The notes under the pieces were generated by a model. That model was given only the letters and a program-made list of their open reading frames with translations. It was not told the DNA's origin and made no database searches. From Thysanoteuthis rhombus (Eukaryota > Mollusca > Cephalopoda > Oegopsida > Thysanoteuthidae): a stretch of 64,000 bases of DNA. Each line of letters begins with the position of its first letter. Within the stretch, counting starts at the first letter, position 1. Positions 1 to 11,511 of this stretch are shown here, piece by piece. The position numbers and the translations under genes are program-made. The stretch covers positions 1,528,501 to 1,592,500 of the forward strand of contig OY735225.1 in NCBI GenBank assembly GCA_963457665.1, given 5' to 3'.

Positions 1-312
1 AATTTTTTATGTATGTCTGGCCTCGAAAATTCAAGGAGAACAACTTTTTTGTTCTTAATGTTAGACCCTCCTATTGTATGAGTACTCACTGCTTTCATCA
101 TCGTACATGAATTGTCTTGAACTATTATCCAATTCACTGCCAAGACAAAGAAATCTCCCATGACATGTCTGGTCAGCTGTTTCTAAGTGGTCAAAAGGGG
201 CAGAAAACTGATAACATTAAGAAAATGAATGGTAAGTAATGGTAAATAATGTGCAGTGAATTGAGAAAAATTTTGTTAAAAGTCTTGTTTGCATTCCTTG
301 ACTTTCTTGTAG

Positions 313-576
313 ACATCTTGGTGAATATGCTGAAAAAAGAGAAGAGCAAAAATTCTTCCCTCCTTTCTGGTCAGGGATATCAGCAGGGCATGTGGAATCC
401 AGGGGATTCCATCGAACAACTGACCATTAGTAATTCGAGCCAGGGATCAACTGGCAAAAGTCTTGACTGTGGATCAGCTGGGGAACAGAGAAAGGGGATT
501 CGGGGAGTTGATGCCTGGATGCAGAAAAACAATGTCAACCACAAGGTTACAGAGAAGAAGACTAAAAAACTGATTT
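313..576 (+). CDS. KIF6: KIF6 exon A (coiled-coil start)
   Basis: The acceptor is a pyrimidine-rich tract ending TTGTAG at 312 and the donor is T|GTGAGT at 576/577. The exon enters in phase 1 and leaves in phase 1. It encodes ILVNMLKKEK, a kinesin-9 signature at the start of the coiled coil, then a Ser/Gly/Gln-rich linker that looks poorly conserved. An open frame continues upstream to an ATG at 249, but that stretch is intron because the acceptor sits between it and the conserved residues. Confidence 0.8.
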
Positions 577-3500
577 GTGAGTATGTACACGTCCAACAAT
601 GGATGGATGTATGCATGTGTGTGTGTGTGTCTATACTGCAATGACCAGTGTATTGAAGAGGATTATGATTTATCCAACAATATTTGATTGAAATGACAAT
701 TCAGGAGAGCTTGACGTGTACAAATGAAATTTCTTTCTTTTTTGTCTATTTCACATTTTATATATAGTCCATGTCCGATTATGGTTGGGTTTAGTGATTA
801 ATGATTTTAATTGAATATTAAGTGAATTAAACCATGGTATTTTGGATGATGTGGTTTGAAAGTGGAGAGTTCATTTTTCAAATGTTCAATATCCCTGTCG
901 ATGTCCATCTCCTCGGCAACACAATAAAAAAGTCAAAAGGCCGATAGATATATTGAACACCTGAAAAATGAATCACTATTATTAATCAATAAACTGACCC
1001 ACAACCAGACATGGACTGTATACAACAGACACTTTCTTGTATCTCCATCACGTTTTTCTGAAGAAGCCAGGATGAACTAGCAAAACATCAAAATATACAA
1101 AGAAATCTCAATAGTACACGACCAAGTCTTCTGAATTGTCGTTTCACTTGAATAATGACATTTATGTTTTACAAAGTCAACTTAGTCTGGCACAAGGTCA
1201 CAGTAGTAGGGGATCCAGTTAAGATCAAATTCACTTTAGTCTCTGTTTTGTTAATAGTTCACTTGAACATACATTTCTTTCCTTATCTATTTTTTTTAAG
1301 GGTATTAAAGTTTTCATACTTGTGTATTTGAACTTCAAAATTAACTTCCCATGCTGGATATACATGTATATACTAATGAGCCAAAACATTATGATCAGCA
1401 ACATGTGTTGAGAATGACAGCAGCTATCTTATAACAACTGTTCATGTCAGAGGTATATAAGCAGGTGAGCCAACCTCTGGTACTTTTTTTTGATGTGTTG
1501 AATGCAAAAAGAAAGATTCAAGTGACTTTGATAAAGGTAAAATTGTATGGCCAGAAGACAGGTCAGAACATTTCAGAAATTGCATGGCTTGTGAGGTGCT
1601 CACATCCAGTTGTGTTGAGTTCCTATCAGCATTCATTTGAGAAGAGGAATATCACCAACTGCCAACAAGGCATTTGGTAGCCAACAGAAAGGCTTTTCTG
1701 TTACAAATTGCATCTAGCTTTAATCAAGGTGAAGGAAGGAATGCATCATTACACATGGTAGACTGATCCTTGTTACTGTGGCTGCAAGTTGTAGGCCAGT
1801 CAGTATATCCATGTTAACCAATGTCCAGCACAAAAAGCATCTTCGATGGATCTGTGAATTTCAAAACTAAACCTTGTATCAATGAAGGAAGTTCTCCTGA
1901 ATAAAGTGGATGGCAAGGTATGTGTGTGTCATTATTCTGGGGAAGTGATTGCACCAGGATACACTGTTAGGAAACGATGTCATCCTCTATACATTTGTAT
2001 ATTGGTATTTTCTATGCATATTTTATTTTTGTGCAAGAATATATGTATACATTGATTTAGGCATAAGTATTTGTAGGGACAAGTATTAACTTATTTGATA
2101 GCATATGAAACTTCAAAGAACTATCTAAGACAGAGAAACTTGTGATAAGTGAGGCCCAGATAGGAATGATTGATATAGTTTTTGAAAATGCCCCCAATGG
2201 TGGAAGCCCCCCAAACTCTATTTATGATACTTCATCTACTACATTTCTACTGATAAAAGAACCAACCCCCAGGGCCCCTAATCCCCAACTATTCTACTGA
2301 ATATGCTGTCATATATGATAATTTTGATGAGGATGAAGACATTATCTGCACAAACCAACCTAAGTTTATTCTATTGATGAATTTAACTCTTCAAGTCATT
2401 GACTGCTTATTCATTCATTTATTTATATATATATGTGTGTGTGTTATTAAGAAATGGATATATGATCCAACAGAATGATTATAAATTGCATTATATTAAA
2501 ATTCTCATTTGAAATGATCTCCTGTTATTACATAATGGCCTCGACAATGTAAATGAAATAAACAATTGAAGAAAATTGGGCTGCAGCTTGAATCAAACTT
2601 ATGACCAACAGAGTAATTGCTTTAACGAAGCATTTCTCTCACCATTGAACTAAACAGTTATTTGGGTTTTTGCATTACTGGTGGCTGTTTAGCTCAATGG
2701 TAAGAGCAACCCTATGTTGAAGCGGCTACCTTACTGATCTCAGCTTTGATTCCTGTGGCAATCCGATTTTCTTTAATTGTTTATTCTATTCAAGTTGTCC
2801 AGGCCAAATGGTACATTCACTATGTAATGACTGGACATCTTTTTAAATAAGAGTTTCATTATGATATGAGAAAATAATATAACTCTTCAGTCAATTGGAT
2901 TAAAAAAATTTCAAATCCACCTAATGATCAAAGGGGGATAATTTTAATCAAGTGTTATTTCCTTTCATGAATATATCACACTTGACACAATTTATCATTG
3001 TATTCTATACTATCATTATTTTCATATACAGTATAACTCATTCAAACAATCATTTTGCAGTGAATTAATCATATTTCTGTATTTTATAATACTAAACACC
3101 TGATATACATTTGCTTTCTTGCAAGCAGTAGGTCCAATGTCCATGGGACGACAGGAAGCTTTTGAAATCTTCTGCCAAGATTATTGGAATAATGAGTCGA
3201 TTGAAAACAAGAAACAGAATCTCAAAAGAAGTTATTCTGAAGCAAAACATCTTGGGGAACAAGTGAATGAGACAAGGATGAAAATCAGTAAGTAATTATT
3301 GTGTATGAAATGGTCTGACTTATTTCCTTGTTGTCTGTATGTTCATTTGTTCACAATGTTTTTAGCCGTGTATTGTCTGGGCTTCATTGGGTGTTTCTGG
3401 TTTTAGAATGTAGAATCGCTTTCCAGAGTACATGCACAAACTGAACTATACACATCACATTCCTTTTTTTCGTATATACATATATATATGTATATATATA

Positions 3501-6500
3501 ATATGAACTGTTAAGAGTGAGACAGACTCGGGAGTAAAGTATTTTGAGGTAAGGTTTATTAATCCGTAGATGTTAATGGTCCAGACATGTTTCGGGATTT
3601 TTCCTATCTTCAGTGGTGTGTTGTGTGAGTATGTGTTTTTAGGGTTTAAAGTTCCCATGTGGAACCAGAGTCCACTATCAGGAGTATGCCTTGTGGGTAA
3701 AATATTTTATAAAGGCTGCTGGAGGCCTCCTGCAGTGTGAGAGAAAGTCCAGCTAGTTATGAAGTCTTTGGTTAAGCAGCAGCAGTTGATTTTGGAGAGG
3801 GCAAAGTGTGTCAGGGTAGGAGGGAAGTGATGTGGAGTTAGAATTTTTGTTATGTTAGGGATAGTGTAAATGGAGGGGTGATGAGGTCAAGGAGCTACAT
3901 AGGTATCAACCTTATAAGTTATCAGAAATGTGTTGGCTATGATTTGGACAAGTGGTATAACTGGCTAAGGTGGATTCTTCCTATGGGTCTGGGTGACTTT
4001 GAAGCTTCCAGTATTGAATGTATCTTAGATGTGGGTGTGAGGATATTATTTGTAGGAGTTTTGTGAATTAGAGATCTGGTTAATTAGGGTTATTAAGTTT
4101 ACTGTTTAATCCATTAGGATACAGAGTTTTGAGTTTGTTGATCCACATATCCCCATGTCTCTTTAGCACTTTAGTTATGTCAATTGGAGTATTTTTTTCT
4201 ATTTTTTCTATAATAGTAAAACTAGCGTCCGTGACAAAATTGTGCCTTCATCCATTATCTTATACCTCTGATCTTCCCTCTCCCTTCACTTGAATTTCTT
4301 TAATATCTCAAACTACTCAAGTCTCTCTCATCTGTCCTCTCTCTTCCTAACCTCTTATTAAATTACCTAACCTTTCCCTCGTGTTACTACTGAAAAATTT
4401 ATTATTCAATTCTAGATGTTCCTGCCTTCTCTTTGTCTACTTCTGAGGTGGGGAGCAGTCATTATTATACATTTCCTTTTTGTTTGTATCACAACATTTC
4501 AGTTGGTGTATTCCCCCTGCCTACCTCAGAAGACACAAACTAAAGGACCAATTTAGTATCAACTTACATTGTAAATTGAATCCCCAACTAAGAACCAATT
4601 TGGGGGGAAATTTTCAAAAAAACAAAAAAGCATCTTTTCTTAGAAATGCCTTATTTTCAGCTCTAGCTCCATTGGTGTGGCCTGTATGTGTGACACATAA
4701 ACGGTTAGATATCCATATTTCTCATGATTCAATCACCATAGCCTGCATGTGTACCAGAATCTAATCTAATCTGTTGGTTCAAAATGATCATTGAGACCCG
4801 AAAGCACTTTTTTGAAAAAAAAACAAAAATGTTTTCACATGTTGCTTGATGACGTACTCATGCAAATTTTCAAAGTTGTAGCCCCTCAAAAGGTGACTAG
4901 GCTTGCTTGGAGACTCACACCTGCAGACAAACAAAAGAGAAGAACGTGTAGCTCACTTGACGGCTGATGTTAGAAACTGAGGAAACTCATGTTCACAGTT
5001 TTGGTTGACAGTTTCTAAGTAGACATGATGAGAAGGTGAACCAGGATTCACAAGACAATATTTGCTTCTCATCTGACTGTTGGTTTCTGATGTTAAAAAA
5101 ATGCTTTTTAATTCAACTAAATAAACCCTTGATCTCTCATCAAAATGGACGCAGGACATCGAAGAAGCAATGTATCAAAGTTGGCTATTGTTTTATTATT
5201 TGCAAATGAAGAATCTTCTGATATATTCATAGATTTTGAATTTGTTTCTATTTATTTCAGATCAAATAAAGTCTAAAATTGAACAGCATAGAGTTCAGCT
5301 TGGCTTACAAGGTGAGTGGATAGATTATTTTACTTTTGTAGTGAATTATCTAAAGAAACCATAATGGTCAGTATATAAAAAAAAATTAACAAAGGTAATA
5401 ATCAAATGTAGCATTTCTCTTCCTTTAGTAAATATCTGAACACCAAAAATGACGTCATTTCCGTATCCCCTGAAATGGTGCCGATTTTTAGTTATCTTTA
5501 ATGCTAAGAAAGTCGTGTTTTTGTCTCTCTTCCTCTGTTATCCTTTTCACACTCCCGCCTCGCAGGGTGTGTTTGCAAAAGGCCCAGAAGTTCATTTTTG
5601 TTTCCAATCATGTGGACAACCAATGTTTCAAAGTAAGTCTCCTTCATCTCTTTTGCTCAACAGACTTTATTCATTTTCAGTGTTGATGTCATATTTACAA
5701 TAATGATATCTTTATATCACGAACATTCATTCTTTTTGAATGTTCACAAATGGACTTATTCATTTCGTGTGTTTAAATCACATTTACAATATTGATATCT
5801 TGAACATTTAATTCAATTGATCCATTATGTTCTTTGTTTATAATTCCTAATTGAATGATTATATTTTAATTAGAAATGTTTGCTTGTAATTTCTTTGTCT
5901 GTATTTTGCTATCATTATTGAGGCTCATTTATCAATGAAATTTGTAGAACCAAAGTCGCTCTGTTCTCTCTGAGCAAGTTCCCATTCCAAATGCGTACTC
6001 GAGAGCTTGAACAGCATTTTTACTGAGTTTGAACTTGTACAAAAACAATAGTCTGATATCCTTTGAAGACAGCATCTTCAAGATTTGGAGATAATCTTAT
6101 CAAAATTGATATGATAAATCATAAGTTGAAAATTTAAATGAGAGTTAATGTATAGATAATTAAATACCTAGAACTATATTTTCTGCTTCAGAATTCATTG
6201 AAATTATAAAGATAAATGCAAAAAAAAAAATCAATTTCACGTGAAATAACCTAATAGTAAAATATTAATCCTTATATAAACTGGTTGTGAATGACCAGTG
6301 ATCTTCTATCATAGTGGTTGTAGTAAAAAAAACATTTCCTTGTAATGTGGTTGATAGCTCTCACTTTATTTGGACATGAGATTGCTCTGTAATATAATGA
6401 TATTAACTGAAGAAAGAAAGGTTGAACAATGAACAAGGTTTCCTTATTTCAGATTTTCTGATCACTTTCAACAATGTGGAGTTGCAGTGCCTCCTGCTCT

Positions 6501-9500
6501 GAAGTGCTGGGTGCTTGAAAGTCAGAGATAAAGAACCCTATGCATGAATACTCTTAATGCTGTACTGGTAGCTTTTACATAAAATTCACATGATATATAC
6601 TGACTTAATCATGTGATTCCATGCTGTGTACTTAGTTGGTCATATGTCTTTCTTCAAACATGTCATGTTACTAAATATGAAAAACCCATCTTTGATTATG
6701 CTAGCTATTACCTTTATTCTCCTGTAATTTGGCAAAACCTAGTAAGTCTGTTTTCTCAAAATTGACGTCAGTAAATTAAAACTTTTGAAATTTCTTTGAC
6801 ATACTAATTAGGTCCTTCCAGAGCAGAATCTCTCAATAAGGAAGAGTTTTACACACCTTGATATGAAAAGATTGATGGTTACAACTTATGAAGCTTAAAT
6901 ATGAATCTAATTGATTTTTGACCCCAAAATAACTTACCAGCTTTGACCAAGTCATGTTGCTGAATATATCAAAGTTGAGCATTAATGTGATAATTATAAA
7001 TTCTTGGCATGATGTGTATATATATGTATATTTGTCTATTTGTAGGATTAAGAGATTCCAAGAATTTGGAAATAGACTTGGAAGAACAAAACCTTCGTGA
7101 AAAAATTGAAATAGAAAAGAAACGGTAAGAGTGTCATTTTTTCTTCTTTTTTCTTGAAAACGTTTCAACTATTATTCTCATATTACAGATATAATGTTAT
7201 AGATTAGTGGTTAGGAATTTATCATAAGTGAATTAACTCTCTAACAACAATAAGTAGGTAACGATTATCCAAGTTGTATTGTTTTGATACTGATAATCAA
7301 TTCCACGTGAAACAACCTGATAGTAAAATATTAATCCTTATATAAACTGGTTGTGAATGACCAGTGATCTTCTAATGTTATATCACCTATGAGGCACAGG
7401 ACTCTAAGGGGTCCCAGTGCAGATTTAGGGACAACCCTGTCACATGTTCGGTCACCCTTGCAGTGAAAATTAATGCAATCTGATGTAAACAGAATGAACC
7501 AGGATTTTACACATTTGCAATTAAACACAGGAGACTACTCTATGATAAGTCCACCCAGATAGTGTAATGGTTAGCATGTCTGCCTCATACACAGAAGGTC
7601 CTGGGTTCGATTCCTGGTATGAGCAAAGAGTGTAGGAAACTCTTCCTTGGGACAATTTTCCCTGTGCACTCAGCTTAGAGTGTACTCAATTAGCTATGTG
7701 ATTTGGATGGAGGTATCCCTTTGGTGGACGTGAATCCTGCCAAGGGGGTGGTCAAAAAAAATTTGTAAAAATATAAATCTTGACAAGACTTGAGACTCAC
7801 CGGCCATCATACTTTATTAGGGGTTGTCTCTTAAGAAACGTAATGCCTTACTCCAAAGTTAAACAGTTAGTAATTAGTTTAGGGTAGGGTCGTCCTAGTT
7901 GACCTATATCTCAGGCCCCTATTAAGCTTAATCCGGCTCTGCTCATAAGATTTAATATTTTTTGTATCTTGAATCAAAACCTTTTCACATCTGACCTGAG
8001 GACATTAACAATTCAGAAGTCTGTTTTGAGCCACTCTTTCACTTTTAAGAGAAAAGACTAAAAGTGAAAATAGTATTCAGCATTTGTTTTGCAGCGAGCT
8101 GTTCTAGAAGTAGCATGCTTCTTCCTCCCCCTACCACACTCTACCTCTGACAACTCAGCTAACATACCATCAACACCATTTTTTTTGGTCTGGGAATGCT
8201 TACAAGGTTTTTCCCATATAAATTAGTAGTAATTGCTTCTTTGTTTCACACCATATCAGCCCACAGAATGAAAACCTGTCTATATTTGAATAGTTTGGGA
8301 AACCTGCAACAATAAATAATGGGTATCAACACAACAGAAACAACTGCCTCCATAGGACAACTGCCCCATATGACAATTGCCCTCTGGACAATTTTCTCAA
8401 TGGGTGCAATCATTTTCATGGCCAAATACTTTATTTCTACAAACTTTAGATTTGGCATTGCAGTTGCAATGCTATTGTCAGGGGGGCAATTATCCAGTGG
8501 CAGAAATGGAGAGTTTCCTTTCAAGATAAGATTGTTTTCCTCAACATTTTTAAACCCACTTTACCCTATGTTAATCGTTGGATGTGTGTTATCTATATTA
8601 GAAAGATAAATTTTAAAATAGTTTTCTGACCATATTGCAATTAGGCCTCCAGAATTAACTGAAATGAAAAACATTTTGACTCTTCAATGGATGATATCAC
8701 ATTGTACATCACCAACAAATATGATTGGTTGAATTTGTTTTTAATTTCAATTTATTGGATGAAGTATTGTAACACAATATTTTTATCATTAATTTTGACT
8801 ACTTTTTACCATCATCTTAATTTTCAGTTGCCTTTTAGCACAACTTTGACTCTGGCTATAATTCTATGACAACCAACTTTTCTGATAGAGCCGTTTAGAT
8901 GAAAACTAGTCAAAATTTATAATAAAAATATGATTTGGTTTTACAAAGATTCATTATGATGAAATAAAATAAAAGAGTTATATAATCTTTAGTATGGTTT
9001 TCATAAATGCCTAACAAAGATGAGTAGACCAGTCTCCAATTTTAAATAAAACAATTTTACTCCTTCAGGTATAAAGACAGCTTCAATTCTCTTCGGAACT
9101 TGAAGACAACGATTGAACACTGCCAACATTTGCTGGAGAAGGACAAAGTTCAGTTGATGAAAGATTTTGAAATTTGGTGGGCAGAACAAATGAGTTTGGC
9201 TCAAGTAAGTAATATCAAAGACAGAATTGAAACTCTGTTACATTTAATTGGAAACACCAACAGCAAAGATGATCTGCTGTGTACTGAATCAATATGAGTA
9301 GCATTAGATATTGTGAAAATTATGAAGAGAATCATAGAACAAGCATAAAAAAATTACAGTTTATGCTTGACTATGTGATAAATTATTCGCAATGGTATTT
9401 GGGGGACTAGTGCTAACAACAATTCATCCACGCCCCATAACTGTCTGCATCAAACTTTGGTAGAAGGCTCTTAATGGTTATTATTAAGTTTTCACTAGTC

Positions 9501-11398
9501 TTTCTTTCATTTTACTTTTGTTGACCATCTACCCCGTTTAGTAGTAGTAGTAGTAGTTTAGTAGTAGTTGTATTAAGGGTGGAATTTCTTAGATGAAGCA
9601 TAATGACATGTAAATATTTTACTATTTTCTCTTTCATTTCTTGTCTGTTACATGTTCACACCTTGTAATGAGATGTAATAGAAATTTGGACAATTTATGA
9701 CTAAGATGAATGTTTAGCCTTGGGTCTTATTTGTTTTCATCAGAATCTTTGAATGGCAACTTGGGACAATTGAGTTGATATATTTTTAGAAAATGTAGGA
9801 AGCATCACACCAACCAAAGGAACTTCTCAATATTGTATATAGATGAGAAGAATAATTTCAAATGACCCTTTTTTTTTTCCTTTTAGCGACAAAACAAGGA
9901 AAAGTCTGCGAGAATTGTAGATGCCAAAGCTGTTCGGGATCAATCACTGCTTACATCTAACATTCAATCTGCTCCCACACCATTTCCCACACCGTCCTCT
10001 TCAGCCAACTCCATCCATTCAAATAGAAGCTCACCTTTGGAAAAAACATCCCCACTACAAGCTCAGACTTCGTAAGTACATTTTGTTTTAGGGTTTCTTG
10101 GTTATTCCTGTGGACTCCTTGTGGAGCATAGGGCCACAACCATTCCGCTATAGTTTCAATTACAAGCAGGTTTTCAAAGGGTGAAGTTGCTAGCTCAACC
10201 TCTAAACCTTTTCCCGGAATCTTAAAACAAGTAGCATGAAGCAAAAGTTTATGCAGAATGGGCAATAATAACCATAGGTTTCTTCTCTGTCTAGACAAAA
10301 TTTTCCTAAACCAGATTAGTTAAAGCATTGTCCATGAAAGACGAGCTTCTGGGTTTATGACATGCAAATTCAAATTCTCTTAGTCGCTACTTCTTTATTC
10401 CTGCTTAGTAAAATACTCTGTGATATCTGAAGTGAGTGACTGGTGTAGAAAAGCTACTTACTTTGACTCCTAAACTCAAACCAAGTTCATTTCAAGGGAA
10501 ATAATTACTGATTACAATTATCTTCCTTTGACCATTTAGTGAATTTTTTTCATTTTTTTTCTTTCAATTCACAGAAGAGTTCCACTATATTTATCATATT
10601 CATAGAAGAGCTCTACTGTTGATTATGAGTGTTTTATGAAATCAAGAGTTGATATAGCATCAAACACTGAAAATTTGAGTGTTTTGCAACTATCATATGA
10701 TTATTGAGAAAGGAAAAAAATGATTTCTATTTCATATGGTGGATTTCTCAATTTCTTCATAATCCTCTGAAAAGTTACAGCTTTTTGTGCAGTTCATGAG
10801 GTTTGACTTCAGAAGTTAGTGAAGAAAAGATTCTACTCTAATGGCCGGAGTATATTTGGCCTAAAAATTGGTGTTGAAAAGCAACAATAAGATTAGTCAG
10901 AAGTTGGATACGTTTTACTTTATCTACTTGTGTTTTGTAAATAAAGTGTTATTTTTAATTTAGATATTTTCTTACCTTCAGCTCACTTTATGGTGGCTTG
11001 CCTCTAACTGGAGATGCACAAGTGGATGCTGACATTGAAGCCTTTGCAAAAGCCAGACAAAGTCTACTTCTGAGTAAGTATACAGGAGACTGGCTCGTCT
11101 TCGTTGTTTTAATCATAACACTGGATTTGGCCAGTCTACTCTCCAACCTTTCTCAGGTGCACGTTGCATCCTGTAAACTTTAGGGAGTTTTGAATGTCCT
11201 CATCTTGATATTACACTGAATGCATATTTGGCAAAATTTACTCATTTTTGCAAAAAAGTTTTATTTCACTTTGATTACATTAACTTTTGATTAATTTAAA
11301 TTAAAATATAGGCAATAGCATAATGTTTATAAGAATATCTATCTGAAATGACAGATCAATTTGTTTTAATTCTTTCAGAGCATTCTGGTATCAAATGA
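313..11398 (+). CDS. KIF6: Kinesin-like protein KIF6, C-terminal eight exons (5' part outside window)
   Basis: Exons: 313-576, 3129-3287, 5261-5311, 7046-7124, 9069-9204, 9887-10071, 10982-11073 and 11379-11398, about 328 codons. All introns are GT-AG and every phase agrees. KIF6 is a kinesin-9 family microtubule motor linked to motile cilia; the ATPase motor domain would lie left of the window, and only neck/coiled-coil and tail are present. Seen in order: ILVNMLKKEK, a charged linker, a heptad-rich stretch with EAFEIFCQDYWNNESIEN, KIEQHRVQLGLQG, DLEEQNLREKIEIEKKR, then HCQHLLEKDKVQLMKDFEIW followed by WAEQ, a Ser/Pro-rich stretch, and LPLTGDAQVDADIEAFAKAR at the end. From memory, human KIF6 ends with a very similar LTGDSQTDSDI...ARQS segment; KIF9 lacks it, which decides the paralogue. 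The gene is convergent with GPAA1. Confidence 0.9.
1371..1880 (+). mobile_element. Tc1-like DNA transposon, degraded 5' part
   Basis: Begins with ATGAGCCAAAACATTATGAT, the well-known terminal sequence of a widespread Tc1-like family. A transposase N-terminal helix-turn-helix follows, still readable as GQNISEIAWLVRCSHPVVLS (family: GQSIS-x-T-A-x-LVGCSR-x-AVVS), and then a decayed RW-x-x-E region near 1835-1860. The catalytic DDE core is not recognisable and no right terminal repeat was found. It sits in a KIF6 intron in the gene's sense. Confidence 0.7.
2508..2865. repeat. Foldback of two tRNA-derived sequences in inverted orientation
   Basis: The right arm reads TAGCTCAATGGTAAGAGCA (A-box-like) and then CTTTGATTCCTGTGGCAATC (decayed B box). 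The left arm, read on the minus strand, has TAGTTCAATGGTGAGAGAAA and GTTTGATTCAAGCTGCAGCC. Outside the tRNA-like parts, matching tails continue on both sides (AATTGTTTATT against AATAAACAATT, and GTCCAGGCC against GGCCTCGAC). The axis lies near 2672. KIF6 intron. Confidence 0.6.
3129..3287 (+). CDS. KIF6: KIF6 exon B
   Basis: Encodes MGRQEAFEIFCQDYWNNESI and a following Lys/Glu-rich heptad region ending ETRMKI. The donor is A|GTAAGT. The acceptor is a tandem CAG-TAG pair, so the exon can start at 3129 or 3132 in the same frame, adding or dropping one residue. Confidence 0.88.
3520..4260 (-). mobile_element. Penelope-like retroelement fossil with hammerhead-like motif
   Basis: On the minus strand a short coding remnant ends in WINKLKTLYPNGLN, the pattern found at the C-terminal end of Penelope-like endonuclease ORFs. 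It is followed by untranslated sequence with a hammerhead-like motif at 3581-3616. Clearly broken, with several breaks; old. KIF6 intron, antisense to the gene. Confidence 0.55.
3581..3616 (-). ncRNA. Type I hammerhead-like ribozyme motif
   Basis: Minus strand: CCA, then CTGAAGA (the CUGANGA core), a possible imperfect helix II (AGGA/TCC), GAA, a short helix III (AC-AT-GT), C17, then TGG that pairs with the opening CCA as helix I. All core parts are in the right order. The helix II base next to the core is mispaired, so activity is uncertain. Confidence 0.45.
4530..4765 (+). mobile_element. MITE family A, truncated copy
   Basis: Matches the middle and 3' half of the dispersed family described at 29792-30215 (ACACAAACTAAAGGACCAAT, CTAGCTCCATTGGTGTGGCC). 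KIF6 intron. Confidence 0.55.
4783..4935 (+). repeat. Dispersed repeat, copy 1 (partner at 42830-43015)
   Basis: Shares AAGCACTTTTTTGAAAAAAA, a stretch around AAAGTTGTAGC and TTGGAGACTCAC with 42830-43015 (there AAGCACTTTTTTGAAAAAAA, GAGGTTGTAGC, CTGGAGACAAAC). Type unknown; no coding capacity seen. Confidence 0.6.
5261..5311 (+). CDS. KIF6: KIF6 exon C
   Basis: A 51-bp exon encoding QIKSKIEQHRVQLGLQ, helical and charged, continuing the coiled coil. The acceptor is TTTATTTCAG and the donor G|GTGAGT; it enters and leaves in phase 1. Confidence 0.85.
6231..6308 (+). repeat. 78-bp direct repeat, copy 1
   Basis: Begins TCAATTTCACGTGAAATAAC and differs from 7297-7374 at three of 78 positions. 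Both copies lie in KIF6 introns on either side of exon D. Confidence 0.85.
7046..7124 (+). CDS. KIF6: KIF6 exon D
   Basis: A 79-bp exon encoding GLRDSKNLEIDLEEQNLREK and IEIEKKR. The acceptor is TATTTGTAG and the donor CG|GTAAGA. The Glu/Lys-rich heptads match the acidic coiled-coil segment of kinesin-9 tails. Confidence 0.87.
7297..7374 (+). repeat. 78-bp direct repeat, copy 2
   Basis: Begins TCAATTCCACGTGAAACAAC. The second copy of the repeat at 6231-6308, 1066 bases downstream. The high identity suggests a recent duplication or recently inserted short elements. Confidence 0.85.
7553..7760 (+). mobile_element. tRNA-derived SINE, copy 1
   Basis: Pol III A box TAGTGTAATGGTTAGCATG and B box GGTTCGATTCC with tRNA-like spacing, then an unrelated body (GGAAACTCTTCCTTGGGACA) shared with copies at 28083-28330 and 33656-33823. 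The tRNA-like head does not end as a mature tRNA would and is followed by the SINE body, so it is not a tRNA gene. Confidence 0.8.
8790..8875 (+). repeat. Single arm of the 16-kb foldback family
   Basis: TTTTACCATCATCTTAATTT, then GCACAACTTTGACTCTGG, matches one arm of the inverted repeat at 15889-16128. KIF6 intron. Confidence 0.5.
9069..9204 (+). CDS. KIF6: KIF6 exon E (best conserved tail exon)
   Basis: Encodes YKDSFNSLRNLKTTIEHCQH then LLEKDKVQLMKDFEIWWAEQ, the most recognisable part of the KIF6/KIF9 tail (the family pattern is I-x-H/Y-C-Q-x-L...F-x-x-W). Acceptor CTCCTTCAG, donor CAA|GTAAGT; it ends in phase 0. Confidence 0.92.
9887..10071 (+). CDS. KIF6: KIF6 exon F (Ser/Pro-rich linker)
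   Basis: Encodes a basic start (RQNKEKSARI) and then a low-complexity Ser/Pro/Thr-rich linker, probably disordered, before the conserved C-terminal tail motif. The acceptor has a long T tract ending TTTTAG; the donor is TC|GTAAGT. Confidence 0.85.
10982..11073 (+). CDS. KIF6: KIF6 exon G (C-terminal signature)
   Basis: Encodes LPLTGDAQVDADIEAFAKAR and QSLLL, the diagnostic KIF6 C-terminal motif. Acceptor TACCTTCAG, donor A|GTAAGT. An open frame runs on past the donor, but the strong splice site and the next exon complete the protein properly. Confidence 0.92.
11379..11398 (+). CDS. KIF6: KIF6 terminal coding exon
   Basis: Acceptor TTCTTTCAG, then AAG-CAT-TCT-GGT-ATC-AAA-TGA read across the junction, giving KHSGIK and a stop. 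The length and Lys/Gln start resemble the last residues of vertebrate KIF6. Confidence 0.85.
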
Positions 11399-11451
11399 GG
11401 AAAGAAACCATTTTGTCTTTCATCAAACCACAGCAATACAAATGATCAAGA

Positions 11452-11457
11452 AATAAA
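11452..11457 (+). terminator. Poly(A) signal AATAAA of KIF6
   Basis: A canonical AATAAA lies 54 bases after the KIF6 stop, followed by a T/GT-rich stretch (TTGGTTTGTAATTC and a T run), so the 3'UTR is short. Confidence 0.65.
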
Positions 11458-11511
11458 ATACTTGGTTTGTAATTCTTTTTTGTTAACATGCAATATTAAA
11501 CATTTGGAACA

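Noticed and set aside
7556-7626. A functional tRNA gene (clear A and B boxes)
   Set aside because: The head runs into the same SINE body as at 28083 and 33656, and the acceptor-stem ends do not pair; it is a SINE head.
8246-8609. Overlapping ~95-codon frames on both strands
   Set aside because: The segment repeats GGACAACTGCC-type pieces and has no domain; the frames are open on both strands by composition.
313-11398. KIF9 instead of KIF6
   Set aside because: The C-terminal LPLTGDAQVDADI...AKARQS motif is KIF6-like; KIF9 ends differently as far as I recall.
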